Assembly (NCBI RefSeq): GCF_001787335.1
Contig: NZ_CP014675.1
Location: 124,001 to 188,000, forward strand
Direction: 5' to 3'
DNA from: Kozakia baliensis
GTDB lineage: Bacteria; Pseudomonadota; Alphaproteobacteria; Acetobacterales; Acetobacteraceae
Length of the DNA stretch: 64,000 bases
Every line of letters starts with the position of its first letter. Position 1 is the stretch's first letter. The position numbers and the translations under genes are program-made. Below the pieces are notes generated by a model. The model ran no database searches, was not told the origin of the DNA, and was given only the letters and a program-made list of their open reading frames with translations. Shown one piece after another: positions 17,220-26,637 of this stretch.

Positions 17220-18545
17220 CTAACTGACCTGCAATCGAACTGTCACCAGGACGCCTCTGTCCGTTCCAGGTATAGGCGAACTCACCACCATGTCTGCATG
17301 CAGCTGCTGAGCTATCTGTCGCGCAATCGCCATGCCGAGGCCGCTGCCTTCGGCATCGGTCTTTCCTCTGACAAAAGGCTTTTCCATATCCCGCAAAACT
17401 TCAGATGGCAGCGTTTCGCAATCATTGCAAATTAGGACTTTATGATCTTGCGTGATGATCACACTGACGGCTTGCACAGATGAACCATGAAGAACGGCGT
17501 TTTCGAGAAGATTGCGAAACAGGATACCTGTTGCATCCATATCGCCCCGGATCATGAGATGAGATGCTCCAGAAAATTCAATCGTCTGGTTTTTTTCCCG
17601 CTCAAGTTCTTCTGCCAGAAATCGAATGACAGGCACCAGATCGAACATGCTCCCGGTGAGTGCGATCCCTGATGTCGCTCGTGAAAGCTGAAGCAGCTTT
17701 TCCATCATCCGGCCAATTCTGCGGGCCTGCTGCATGATGATCGTTGCACGCTCTTCATAGTCCGACCCTACAAGAAAATTCCTGAGAACCTGAACCTGTG
17801 CAAGAAGCGCTCCTACTGGATTACGCAACTCATGGGCCGCGTTGGCCGCAAAAGCGCGCTCTGTCGAAAGCGCCATTTTCAGACGTTCAAGCAGGAGATT
17901 GACGGCCGAGTGAATGGACACCAGTTCTTCGGGGAGATCCAATGGGGGAACGGGTGCCAGATTCGATCCTCCCCGGCTCCTGATTTCCTGCTGAAGGCTG
18001 GTCAGAGGACGCATGGCGCGACGGACACGCCAGCGGACCAAAATCCAGATCGCCGGGAAAAATATTACCATTGGCAGAACTGAAATCAGAATAGCCCGCC
18101 TGACAGCTTCATTTCTGTGAAAAGTCGGCTCACCCACCAGAATGTAATGGCGACCAGACGCTGATGGTACGACATACACTCTGAATAATGAGATGTTGTA
18201 AAATCCTGACTTCAGACGTGGTACGAATAGCGTCTCCGGCGCATTCTGTGACCTGACCTCAAGGCGACCGTCCGGTGTGGTGATCTGGTAGGCCAACGTT
18301 CGCCGGTTCACCCCGGGGAGTTGCGCGATCTGACCACTTGGGGTGGCAGAAGCCCTGTCGGTTCTGTCCAGTTCACTGATGACAAACTCCAGACGCTCGG
18401 CCACTTCCTGTAACGAGTTGTCAAGACGCTCCGTAACTTCATAGCGGGTAAAGGCCGCAACAAGAATACTGAGAAGCACCAGGGCACCAAGCACGATGAT
18501 CAGTGTTCCGGACACGATACGGGACGCCAGACTCCAGCGCTTCAT
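17220..18545 (-). CDS. Sensor histidine kinase of the metal-efflux operon
   Basis: A 441-residue membrane kinase with a first helix VSGTLIIVLGALVLLSILVA, a periplasmic loop and a second helix ILISVLPMVIFFPAIWILV. A HAMP-like linker is followed by the H-box NAAHELRNPVG, an N-box with NLLENAVLHGS, and a G-box GSGLGMAIARQIAQQ. ATG 18545 overlaps the stop of the response regulator gene as ATGA, so I prefer it over an upstream in-frame start. It probably senses periplasmic metal ions and phosphorylates the regulator at 18542-19210 to control the RND genes. Confidence 0.9.
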   Translation of the reverse strand: MKRWSLASRIVSGTLIIVLGALVLLSILVAAFTRYEVTERLDNSLQEVAERLEFVISELDRTDRASATPSGQIAQLPGVNRRTLAYQITTPDGRLEVRSQNAPETLFVPRLKSGFYNISLFRVYVVPSASGRHYILVGEPTFHRNEAVRRAILISVLPMVIFFPAIWILVRWRVRRAMRPLTSLQQEIRSRGGSNLAPVPPLDLPEELVSIHSAVNLLLERLKMALSTERAFAANAAHELRNPVGALLAQVQVLRNFLVGSDYEERATIIMQQARRIGRMMEKLLQLSRATSGIALTGSMFDLVPVIRFLAEELEREKNQTIEFSGASHLMIRGDMDATGILFRNLLENAVLHGSSVQAVSVIITQDHKVLICNDCETLPSEVLRDMEKPFVRGKTDAEGSGLGMAIARQIAQQLHADMVVSSPIPGTDRGVLVTVRLQVS

Positions 18546-19210
18546 CGGGACGTGTTCTCCGCGAGACAATAGCCTCTCCCCCTGACCGTCATGATCAGAC
18601 CCGGTCCGGTTTTCTTCCTTATCCTGCTGACGAAAACTTCAATGGCGTTGCTTTCCACATCGTCACTGAGACCATAAAGGGCGTCTTCAATCTGCTCACG
18701 ACTGCAGACTGCTCCAGGCCGGCGCGCAAGAAGTTCGACAATGGCCCATTCACGCGCAGACAGATCGACTGTCTGTCCATCGCGTTCAAGCTGACGGCGC
18801 GCGAGGTCGATCCTGATAGTACCAATCATGACCACATTGTCTGGCAGGGCCGCATAACGTCTGGCAACAGCGTCAATACGGGCGACGAGTTCGTCGAGAT
18901 CATAAGGTTTGACAATATAATCATCCGCGCCTTCTGACAGCCCCGCGATCCTGTCACTGACCTGATCCTGAGCTGTCGTGATCAGGATGGCCAGAGATGA
19001 ACAGTCCCGCCGGATTTCCCGCAGCAGGGCCCGACCATTACCGTCTGGAAGACCAAGATCCAGAAGCAGGAAATCATAAGAAGAGGCGATCAGGGCTGCA
19101 CGGGCATCGGTCAGGGTCTTGAACCAGTCGACGACGTGTCCGGCCTGGCGCACACGGTCTCTTACTGCCGAGCCCAGTGCAGGTTCGTCTTCGATAATCA
19201 GGATTTTCAT
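18542..19210 (-). CDS. OmpR/PhoB-type response regulator
   Basis: A 222-residue regulator with a receiver domain (acidic pocket IIEDEP, phospho-acceptor Asp51 in LLLDLGLPDG, Lys in VKPYD) and a winged-helix DNA-binding domain ending VRGRGYCLAENTS. The family resembles CopR/CzcR regulators of metal efflux. The start overlaps the stop of the pump gene by 4 bases, placing the two-component system at the end of the efflux operon. Confidence 0.92.
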   Translation of the reverse strand: MKILIIEDEPALGSAVRDRVRQAGHVVDWFKTLTDARAALIASSYDFLLLDLGLPDGNGRALLREIRRDCSSLAILITTAQDQVSDRIAGLSEGADDYIVKPYDLDELVARIDAVARRYAALPDNVVMIGTIRIDLARRQLERDGQTVDLSAREWAIVELLARRPGAVCSREQIEDALYGLSDDVESNAIEVFVSRIRKKTGPGLIMTVRGRGYCLAENTSR

Positions 19211-22200
19211 GCAATGCGATTTTTCATGATACGCGCGTAGAGAGAGGGCAGCACAAGCAGGGTCAGGAGTGTCGAGGAGATCAGACCACCAATAACTACC
19301 GTAGCCAGAGGGCGTTCAACTTCGGCGCCGGCACTGGTTGAGACTGCCATGGGAATGAAACCAAGACTGGCGACCAGAGCTGTCGCCATGACCGGCCGGA
19401 AACGTTCTTCCGCGGCTTCATACGCGGCACGAGCAGCATTCAGGCCCGCCACGCGCAGCGAATTAATGGCGGTGATGAGTACCACGCCATTCAGAACCGC
19501 CACACCAAACAGCGCAATAAACCCGATCCCCGCGGAGACGCTGAATGGCAGGCCACGCAGAGCGAGGGCCAGGATGCCACCTGTCGCGGCAACTGGCAGA
19601 TTGACGAAAACAAGTCCGGCCAGCCAGACGGAATTCAGCGCAATGACAAGCAGGGCAAAAATCAATACCAATGCGATCGGCACGACAACTCCCAGACGTG
19701 CCATGGCTGATTTCAGGTTCTGGAACTGACCCGCCCACACGATGCGATAACCGGAAGGCATGGTGATTTTTCTGCTGACTGCCTTCTGTGCTTCGGTAAC
19801 AAAGGAGCTGAGGTCTCGTCCACGAACATTGGCCTGTACGATCAGACGACGGCGGATATTATCCCGGCTGATACGGGGAGGACCGTCCTGTACCGTGACC
19901 TCCGCGATTTCTGAAAGCAGGACCGCTCCTCGGCCATCGGCACGGCGTACCCTTAGGCGGGCAATCTGGTCACGTGTGCCTGCCTGGGCTGGATCGAAAC
20001 GGACCTGCGTGCTGATCAGGGCGTTACCAACTGTTACGGGCCGTCCAATATGACCACCGACCGCTTCGACCACGTTCAGAAGTTCCTGCTGGGAAATACC
20101 CAGCCGTGCCGCCTTTCGACGATTAATGTCGATATGGACGAAAGAAACGGTACCATCTCCCTGTGGAGCCACGTCGGCCGCACCGGGAATGGTTTTCATG
20201 ATACTTGCTACCCTGTCCCCCAGACGCGCCAGCGTAGCGAGATCATCCCCATAGATCGAAACGGCAATCTGGGTCCTGACACCGGACAGGAGGTCATCCA
20301 TCCGCATCTGCACCGGCTGGCTCCATGACTGCTCCATTCCAGGCAGTTCAGTGCCCAGCACCTGACTCATCGCCGTAACGAGCCCCTCCTGCGTATGCGC
20401 CGTGGTCCACTGTGATGGTGGCCTCAGAAAAATGAAACTGTCTGTCTCGTTAACGCCCATCGGATCAGTCGGAATGGCTGATGTTCCTGTATTGCTCACA
20501 ACGCTGGTGACCTCGGGAAAGCGACGCAGGATACGCTCCTGAAGGTTGACCTCCTTCAAGGCCTCGGGCAGCGAAATGCTGGGCAGTCGTGTCGTAGTTA
20601 CCGTCAGGGCCCCTTCGTCGAGAGACGGAATGAACTCGCCACCCAGATGCAGACCGATCCAGACAGAAAAAGCAAAAATCGCGAAAGTTGTGCCAAACAG
20701 GGTCCGTGGTCGGTTTTCACACCAGTTAAGCACAGGACCATAACCACGACGAAGAAAAGCAACCAGACGGGTATCGTCATGATGGCTTGCAGACCTCATC
20801 GCCAAAGCCGCAATCACCGGTATCCCGACAACACAGTAAAACAGAGAGGCCAACAGCGCCATGATGACCGTCTGCGCCATGGGGCGGAACATTTTGCCTT
20901 CGATATCCTGCAATGTCAGGATCGGCAGGTAGACCATCACAATGACAAGAATGCCGAAACTTACGGGACGGAGTACTTCGGTTGCTGCTGAGACTGCGAG
21001 GGAAGCCAGCGGTGTAGTCTGTCCACTGGCCCGGTCACGCGCACGATGGGTCATGAGATTTTCGACCACGACGAGGGAACTATCGACGATCATGCCGAAG
21101 TCGATGGCGCCGAGACTGAGCAGATTGGCGGAAATTCCGAACCAGCGCATTCCAGTCATGGCACAGACGAGCGCAAACGGGATGACAGACGCGATAACCA
21201 GGGACGCCCGCCAGTCACCGATCACCACGATCAGAACACTGATGACCAGGAGTGCTCCAACGACAAGATTTTCCTTCACGGTCCTGATGGTGCTGTCTGT
21301 CAGCGTCGAACGCAAATAATAAGGGTCAAGCGTCACACCTTTAGGGAGAGATTGACGAATGCCGGGAAGTGCTGCTTCGATGGCAGCTAAGGTGGTGTCG
21401 GAACTCGCTCCCATGCGCATCATGATGACGCCAATGACAACCTCGCCCTGACCATCACGCGTGACGGCACCAAGTCGTGTTCTCGGTCCCATGGAAATGT
21501 GCCCGACATCCCGCAGAAAAATGGCGGAACCGTTGGTGTTGGTCCGGACGGGAATGGACCCAAAGTCATCAAGTGAACCGATCAGGCCGCGTCCGACAAC
21601 GATTTGCTGTTCTTCACCATGCTCAATCCATCCACCTCCTGATGCGGAGTTATTGCCATCCACCGCCCGGAAGACGTCATCAACTGACACACCCAGTGCC
21701 ATAAGGCGGGCCTGATCGAGAGCGACCTGAAATGTCTGTTCGGCACCGCCGTTCACGTTGACGTCCACGACGCCCGGAACCAGTTTCAACTGCGGCGCGA
21801 CAGTCCATGTCATCAGACGGTTCAGATCCATCAGCGAATAACCGTCACCTTTGATCTGCAACTGCATGATTTCACCAAGGCCTGTTGCCAGAGGCCCGAT
21901 GTTCACGCTGACTCCCGGCACAGATATCGTGCCTCTGGCCTGCTGAATCCGTTCTTCCACACGGGCACGGTCAAGATTGATGTCCGTCTCATCCGCGAAC
22001 TGGATGTAAACGACCGAGACTCCTGAACGGGAGACCGACCGGAGATCTGTCATCTCCGGGATGCCGGCCATGCTGGCCTCGATCGGAAAGGTGATCAGCC
22101 GTTCGACTTCTTCCGTGGCGAGGCCCGGAGCAACAACAGAAACGAGCACCTGCCGGGGCGAAATGTCGGGCACGGCTTCCACGGGAAGGCCACGCACGAT

Positions 22201-22305
22201 CACACACCCGGCGATGAACGTCAGGCAGATTACCCCAAGGACCAGCCAGCGTCGGGTCTGCAGGGCGGAGAGAACGCTACGCATGACGCTCTCAGTCTCC
22301 ATCAT
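19207..22305 (-). CDS. Heavy-metal RND efflux pump, CzcA-like
   Basis: A 1032-residue inner-membrane RND transporter, normal length for the heavy-metal efflux subfamily. The transmembrane-4 signature GAIDFGMIVDSSLVVVEN (about residues 399-416) keeps the Asp, Asp and Glu used for proton coupling in CzcA-type pumps, rather than the CusA pattern, suggesting divalent cations. VEAVPDISPRQVLVSVVAPG and PGLATEEVERLITFPIE are N-terminal family blocks. It overlaps the adaptor gene by 14 bases. With the adaptor and outer-membrane factor it should span the whole envelope. The exact metal cannot be read from sequence. Confidence 0.93.
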   Translation of the reverse strand: MMETESVMRSVLSALQTRRWLVLGVICLTFIAGCVIVRGLPVEAVPDISPRQVLVSVVAPGLATEEVERLITFPIEASMAGIPEMTDLRSVSRSGVSVVYIQFADETDINLDRARVEERIQQARGTISVPGVSVNIGPLATGLGEIMQLQIKGDGYSLMDLNRLMTWTVAPQLKLVPGVVDVNVNGGAEQTFQVALDQARLMALGVSVDDVFRAVDGNNSASGGGWIEHGEEQQIVVGRGLIGSLDDFGSIPVRTNTNGSAIFLRDVGHISMGPRTRLGAVTRDGQGEVVIGVIMMRMGASSDTTLAAIEAALPGIRQSLPKGVTLDPYYLRSTLTDSTIRTVKENLVVGALLVISVLIVVIGDWRASLVIASVIPFALVCAMTGMRWFGISANLLSLGAIDFGMIVDSSLVVVENLMTHRARDRASGQTTPLASLAVSAATEVLRPVSFGILVIVMVYLPILTLQDIEGKMFRPMAQTVIMALLASLFYCVVGIPVIAALAMRSASHHDDTRLVAFLRRGYGPVLNWCENRPRTLFGTTFAIFAFSVWIGLHLGGEFIPSLDEGALTVTTTRLPSISLPEALKEVNLQERILRRFPEVTSVVSNTGTSAIPTDPMGVNETDSFIFLRPPSQWTTAHTQEGLVTAMSQVLGTELPGMEQSWSQPVQMRMDDLLSGVRTQIAVSIYGDDLATLARLGDRVASIMKTIPGAADVAPQGDGTVSFVHIDINRRKAARLGISQQELLNVVEAVGGHIGRPVTVGNALISTQVRFDPAQAGTRDQIARLRVRRADGRGAVLLSEIAEVTVQDGPPRISRDNIRRRLIVQANVRGRDLSSFVTEAQKAVSRKITMPSGYRIVWAGQFQNLKSAMARLGVVVPIALVLIFALLVIALNSVWLAGLVFVNLPVAATGGILALALRGLPFSVSAGIGFIALFGVAVLNGVVLITAINSLRVAGLNAARAAYEAAEERFRPVMATALVASLGFIPMAVSTSAGAEVERPLATVVIGGLISSTLLTLLVLPSLYARIMKNRIA

Positions 22306-23488
22306 TCATATCTGACACCAGCATCACCGCCTTCAGGGCGAATGCGCCTTGCGTTACGATCCGCTCACCTGCGGAGAGGCCAGAGGTAATGACTTTCTGT
22401 CCATTGCCCGTAACACCAACATGCACGTCCTGTGCTCGAAACCGGTTTGGACTCACCGACACAAACACAGTGCTTACGCCGTTGATTTCTGTGACAGCGT
22501 TCTCCGGCACAATGATGCCTGCCGTCTTTTCGCGTGTTGGCAGATGGGTATTGAGGAACATGCCTGGATGAAGACTGCCATCTGGATTGGGGGCCGTGCT
22601 TATGACGCGGACGAGGCCTGTGACCGGATCCGCCATACTCCCTACCGAAGTTATTTTCGATTTCAGTAATGTCGTCCCTGTGTCCGATGTAAGTTCGGTG
22701 GTCTGCTCGCCGCCCTGGATCACCTGAGCAGCATCCTGAGGCAGGATGTCAGAAACAATCCATACCGAGGACATGTCTGTCAGACCCATCAGTTCCGTCG
22801 CAGGGGAAATGTCGTCGGCCACACCAACGAACACGCTCTGTACTTCAGCTGTGGTCGGCGCAATGATTGACGATGTCTCATCCAGCGGACCGGTCTGGGC
22901 TTTATCTGATTCCGTAACGGAGTTGTATTCTTCTTCAAGTTGATGCTTCAGCGTATCGACATCAGCCTGTCGAGCTATAACGTCGTCTTTTGCTGCCTGG
23001 AATACGGCCAGGCGACGCCTGGTCTCTCCTGCTGCGACTGTTGTGCCTTCCAGTTCATACCCCCGGTGGTAGGCTGACGACGCATTCTGAGAGGCCGCAT
23101 ACGCTGTCGCCAGTGCCGCCTGCGCTCTTGTCATTTCAAGGCGGACCAGGTGTAATGAATGATCCTGATAGGTAAGAAGCGTCTCTCCTTTGTGCACATG
23201 CTGACCAGGTACCACAGCAACATTCAGAACTTTACCGGACCCTGCCGGGTGAATACGGACGACATGCCCCGCCTCGGCTGTGACGGTTCCCATTGCATCC
23301 AGATTTTTTGCGAGTGTACCATTCCTTGCGATCGAGATGACCAGAGCAGAGTTCTTCTGCGCCGCCTCCCCCATTACGACAGTCGGCGCACTGTCGGCGG
23401 CTCGTGCAGGCGACTCAGTAATGCGAAAAATAATCATGACACAGAGTAAATATTTCCAGTATTTCATGGAGGCAGATGAAATAGTCAC
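22292..23488 (-). CDS. RND periplasmic adaptor (membrane fusion) protein
   Basis: A 398-residue CzcB-like adaptor with an N-terminal secretion helix. A lipoyl-like half-motif GHVVRIHPAGSGKVLNVAVV leads into a coiled-coil hairpin rich in Ala, Gln and Asp. The beta-barrel and membrane-proximal domain ends VTGNGQKVITSGLSAGERIV. The stop of the upstream outer-membrane factor overlaps its start by 4 bases. It bridges the pump at 19207-22305 and the TolC-like protein. Confidence 0.9.
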   Translation of the reverse strand: MTISSASMKYWKYLLCVMIIFRITESPARAADSAPTVVMGEAAQKNSALVISIARNGTLAKNLDAMGTVTAEAGHVVRIHPAGSGKVLNVAVVPGQHVHKGETLLTYQDHSLHLVRLEMTRAQAALATAYAASQNASSAYHRGYELEGTTVAAGETRRRLAVFQAAKDDVIARQADVDTLKHQLEEEYNSVTESDKAQTGPLDETSSIIAPTTAEVQSVFVGVADDISPATELMGLTDMSSVWIVSDILPQDAAQVIQGGEQTTELTSDTGTTLLKSKITSVGSMADPVTGLVRVISTAPNPDGSLHPGMFLNTHLPTREKTAGIIVPENAVTEINGVSTVFVSVSPNRFRAQDVHVGVTGNGQKVITSGLSAGERIVTQGAFALKAVMLVSDMNDGD

Positions 23489-24723
23489 TGGAATTCTCCT
23501 GCTGCGATCAATGTTCGTATGATGGCGGCGTGCCAGGCAACTTCCGCCTGATTACGGAGCTGCAAAGCACTGCTGGCAGCGGATCTGGCTCGTAGCAGTT
23601 CGACCAATGATGTCTCACCGACCTGCCATGATCGATTCATCTCATTTGCGCGACTGTTCATACTCTCAGCGGACAGAACAGAATTTCTGAACATGTCTTT
23701 CGTGGCCGTCAGATGAGAAAAAACCTGAGCGAGTTCCTGCCTGACATTGCGGCGGGCCTGCTGCTCCTGATTGATAGCCGCAGCCAACTTGTTGCGGGCG
23801 TCCGTTTCCATGGGGACGTTGCGGACATCGCTGGGAAGCGGGATGGAAACTGTTACCCCCACGCGGTCGTCCCACGGGCTGCCATACTGTTTTTCGTGAA
23901 TTGCAGCGACGCCAACTTCGGGGTTCGGCATGAAGGAGGCTCTGGCGAGATGCACGCCAGCTTCCGCTGTATGCACGGCCTGACGGGCGGCTCTGACGCG
24001 AGGATCATTATTTTCGAGAGATTCGGCAGAGAAGAGTCCGTCATGCGCTAACGCCACATTGTCAAATGAGAGGATATCGGGGACGGCCGGGCGACCCAGC
24101 AAGATACGAAGCGCTGAGGTCGCTGTCTCGACCTGCTCTTCGGACTGGGAATATTCATTGGCTGCATTCGCGATTTCAGAAGCGATGATCTGCTGATCGG
24201 CAAGCGTCATCTCTCCGATGTGCTTTCCACGGATTACAGAGGCCCGGATTTTTTCCAGTGTGTCTTTCTGGATGCGTGCGATTGCCAGTCGGCGCTGAGC
24301 CATAACGACGTTGGCTGATGTATCCAGAACTCTCATGGCCACCGCCATTCGCGCCACATGCAGCCGTTCCTGGATGGTAAGCGCTTCTGCTCTCGCAACT
24401 CCCACAGTTGCGCTACCTTGTCCCGGCAGCCAGAGCGGTACAGACACGCCTCCCTGATAGGTTGTGTATCCTTCGTTACTACCTATGGCATGATCATCGA
24501 AATACTGGCCCGAGACAGTCGGGCCGCCGGCAAACCAGGAACCGGCTGCCTCGGCCCGTGCTGCTGCTGAGCGATAGTTTGTATTCAGTTCAGTCCGACC
24601 GGGATCGACAGCCCAGGCCGCTTCAACGGCTTGGGCAAACGGGATACTTCCTGCTTTTGCAACTGAAAATGGAACAGAAGAAAGCAAGATAACCAATACA
24701 TAATATATATATGGCGTTTCCAT
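23485..24723 (-). CDS. TolC-family outer-membrane efflux protein
   Basis: A 412-residue outer-membrane factor. Starting at ATG 24723 gives a signal peptide METPYIYYVLVILLSSVPFS then VAKAG. The open frame runs on upstream through 24874 into IS copy D, but that extension is IS sequence and not part of the gene. Typical features are SWFAGGPTVSGQYFDD, long helical repeats, and GVTVSIPLP near the C-terminus. It is first in the five-gene metal-efflux operon. IS copy D lies 151 bp upstream of this start and may have replaced the native promoter. Confidence 0.88.
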   Translation of the reverse strand: METPYIYYVLVILLSSVPFSVAKAGSIPFAQAVEAAWAVDPGRTELNTNYRSAAARAEAAGSWFAGGPTVSGQYFDDHAIGSNEGYTTYQGGVSVPLWLPGQGSATVGVARAEALTIQERLHVARMAVAMRVLDTSANVVMAQRRLAIARIQKDTLEKIRASVIRGKHIGEMTLADQQIIASEIANAANEYSQSEEQVETATSALRILLGRPAVPDILSFDNVALAHDGLFSAESLENNDPRVRAARQAVHTAEAGVHLARASFMPNPEVGVAAIHEKQYGSPWDDRVGVTVSIPLPSDVRNVPMETDARNKLAAAINQEQQARRNVRQELAQVFSHLTATKDMFRNSVLSAESMNSRANEMNRSWQVGETSLVELLRARSAASSALQLRNQAEVAWHAAIIRTLIAAGEFQ

Positions 24724-24874
24724 ATAATGGATTATTTTATTTAATGCGTAATACAAATAAAGATAATAACCATCACGATACCGCATAAAATAATGCCCCC
24801 CGTACGTATTATCATGCAAAAGAAACTGCGACATGATTGATATCATACCAGATGAAGCTGACAGCTCCCTGAAC

Positions 24875-25672
24875 GGTGCTGTCACATTAACTTTGGTTTG
24901 TTGAGCTCCTCTCGGTGTTGACGCATTCAGGCGGTAAGCGCGGTAGCGTTGTTCCACTGGACGAAAGCCCTGATCCGATGGATGTGCCGGGAGAGGGCAT
25001 TGTCGATGGAGTGGGGCGGGACGAAGAGGTTGCGGACGGCTGAGAACACAGAAACGAAGCGCTGGCATCCCCCAGGTGAGCGGAATTTCTGCATGACCCG
25101 TTCGCGTTTTCGCAGTGGCAGATGGCTGTTCTCCGCCCTGTTGTTCAGGCCCTTGTGGGATAGATGCCGGACCGTGAGCCTCAGTTTACGTCTGGCCGCC
25201 CCGTAAGAGCCTAGCTTGTCGGTGACCAAGCGCGCGGGCCGGATACCCTGCTTTTTCAGCAGCCACGTCAGCAATCGCCTTGCGGCTTTGGTGTTCCTTC
25301 GGATCTGCAGGATTTCGTCGAGAACGTAACCGTCCTGATCGACGGCGCGCCACAGCCAGTGTGGTCGGCCATGGATCACGACCCGGACCTCGTCGAGATG
25401 CCAGATATCCCCGGGTCTGGCGGCCTTGCGGCGCAGCGAGCGGGCAAAGGCCACTCCAAACTTTAGGCTCCACCGGCGGACCGTCTCATACGACACGACA
25501 ATCCCGCGTTCGAGCAGCATCTCCTCAATCAGGCGGAAACTCAGGGGAAACCGGAAATACAGCCATACCGCATGCGCGATCAGCTCACTCGGAAAACGAT
25601 GTCGTTTGTAGCTCACAGATCCAGCACTCATCAGCCCAGCCTATCACAGGTCAGAGTTAATGTGACAGCACC
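24875..25672 (-). mobile_element. IS6-type insertion sequence, copy D (798 bp)
   Basis: A complete element in inverse orientation to copy C. The left flank is CCCTGAAC and the right flank is GGTTGCCC. The right flank is the complement of the right flank of copy C, the signature of an inversion between C and D. Confidence 0.93.
24927..25631 (-). CDS. IS6-family DDE transposase (copy D)
   Basis: A 234-residue intact transposase differing from copy C by only a residue or so (QIRRNTKAARR instead of QTRRNTKAARR). Catalytic D, D and E residues are conserved. It points toward the tolC-like gene, so read-through from its promoter could drive the efflux operon (inference). Confidence 0.93.
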   Translation of the reverse strand: MSAGSVSYKRHRFPSELIAHAVWLYFRFPLSFRLIEEMLLERGIVVSYETVRRWSLKFGVAFARSLRRKAARPGDIWHLDEVRVVIHGRPHWLWRAVDQDGYVLDEILQIRRNTKAARRLLTWLLKKQGIRPARLVTDKLGSYGAARRKLRLTVRHLSHKGLNNRAENSHLPLRKRERVMQKFRSPGGCQRFVSVFSAVRNLFVPPHSIDNALSRHIHRIRAFVQWNNATALTA

Positions 25673-25747
25673 GGTTGCCCAGTGAAGGGCAATCGTCGGC
25701 CTGTCATAGCGCTGGGTATACGTGATATCCGGCATCGCGTCAGGCAT
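25673..25747 (-). pseudogene. Cytochrome b561-family protein, N-terminal 25 codons
   Basis: On the minus strand from ATG 25747 the frame reads MPDAMPDITYTQRYDRPTIA then LHWAT, where IS copy D begins. The second cytochrome b561 gene starts MPYSTPDITDSLLRYDRPTI then ILHW, so this is the 5' end of a sister gene. Its 3' portion is at 14785-15305, with the shared 8-bp duplication GGGCAACC at both breaks. Confidence 0.85.
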
Positions 25748-25941
25748 GCACCTTCTCTCAGATAACAGTGAAGAAACTGTAGTTTATATCACACCAAACC
25801 TGACGGGAACCTGAACAAACAGGAATGATAAATAATAAATTCGATTGAAAATAACTCGCAATATTATAATTAATTATTTGTTGTCATGCGGAAATTGAAA
25901 GACTATTCCTGATAACATTTAGATTTCCAACGGATAATCTT

Positions 25942-26637
25942 ATGTCGCGACTTCATCCTCTCGCTGAACGTCATGCTGTCGAGAAACTTGGCTGGCTGCG
26001 CGCCGCCGTCCTCGGCGCCAATGATGGAACACTCTCCACTGGAAGCCTGATTGTTGGTGTCGCCAGTTCTCACGCGACACGCGGCAGTATCCTCATCGCA
26101 GGATTATCCGCGCTGGTGGCGGGTGCCCTCTCCATGGCGGCCGGGGAGTATGTTTCGGTCAGTTCCCAATGGGATTCAGAACAGGCCGATATCGCCCGTG
26201 AGAAACAGGAACTGGCTACGGACTGGGACGGAGAAGTGACTGAGCTGGCGGGGATCTATCAGCAGCGTGGGCTGGATGCAGATCTCTCCCACACGGTGGC
26301 CGTCGCCCTCATGCAGCATGATGCCCTTGGCGCTCACGCCCGGGATGAACTGGGACTTTCAGAGGCCACAGCGGCCAGGCCCATCCAGGCGGCATTTGCA
26401 TCGGCTTCTGCCTTTTCTTCAGGGGCGGTGCTGCCCGTTCTGGCGGCTGTTCTGGCTCCCGTTTCGTGGGTGTCCTGGAGCGTCTCGCTGACGTCCGTCG
26501 TGGTTCTCGTCATTCTGGGCATTGTTGGTGCAGTCGCCGGTGGCGCAACTCCCTGGCGGCCGGCGCTGCGCGTAACATTCTGGGGTATTGTGGCGATGAT
26601 CGTCACCGGCGGGATCGGACATCTGTTCGGCGTGTGA
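25942..26637 (+). CDS. VIT/CCC1-family transporter, copy 1
   Basis: A 231-residue membrane protein of the vacuolar iron transporter family. The N-terminal LRAAVLGANDGTLSTGSLIV and ALSMAAGEYVSVSSQ carry the helix-1 and helix-2 signature. A charged cytoplasmic segment (EQADIAREKQELATDWDGEV) follows, then three C-terminal helices. Such proteins move Fe(II) or Mn(II) out of the cytosol. It is divergent from the cytochrome b561 5' piece and closely matches the VIT gene at 57557-58252, which also lies beside a cytochrome b561 gene. Confidence 0.9.
   Translation: MSRLHPLAERHAVEKLGWLRAAVLGANDGTLSTGSLIVGVASSHATRGSILIAGLSALVAGALSMAAGEYVSVSSQWDSEQADIAREKQELATDWDGEVTELAGIYQQRGLDADLSHTVAVALMQHDALGAHARDELGLSEATAARPIQAAFASASAFSSGAVLPVLAAVLAPVSWVSWSVSLTSVVVLVILGIVGAVAGGATPWRPALRVTFWGIVAMIVTGGIGHLFGV

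Noticed and set aside
23485-25068. A 527-codon frame fusing IS sequence to the TolC-like protein
   Set aside because: The first 65 or so residues are IS6 copy D read in a non-coding frame; a signal peptide starts at 24723.
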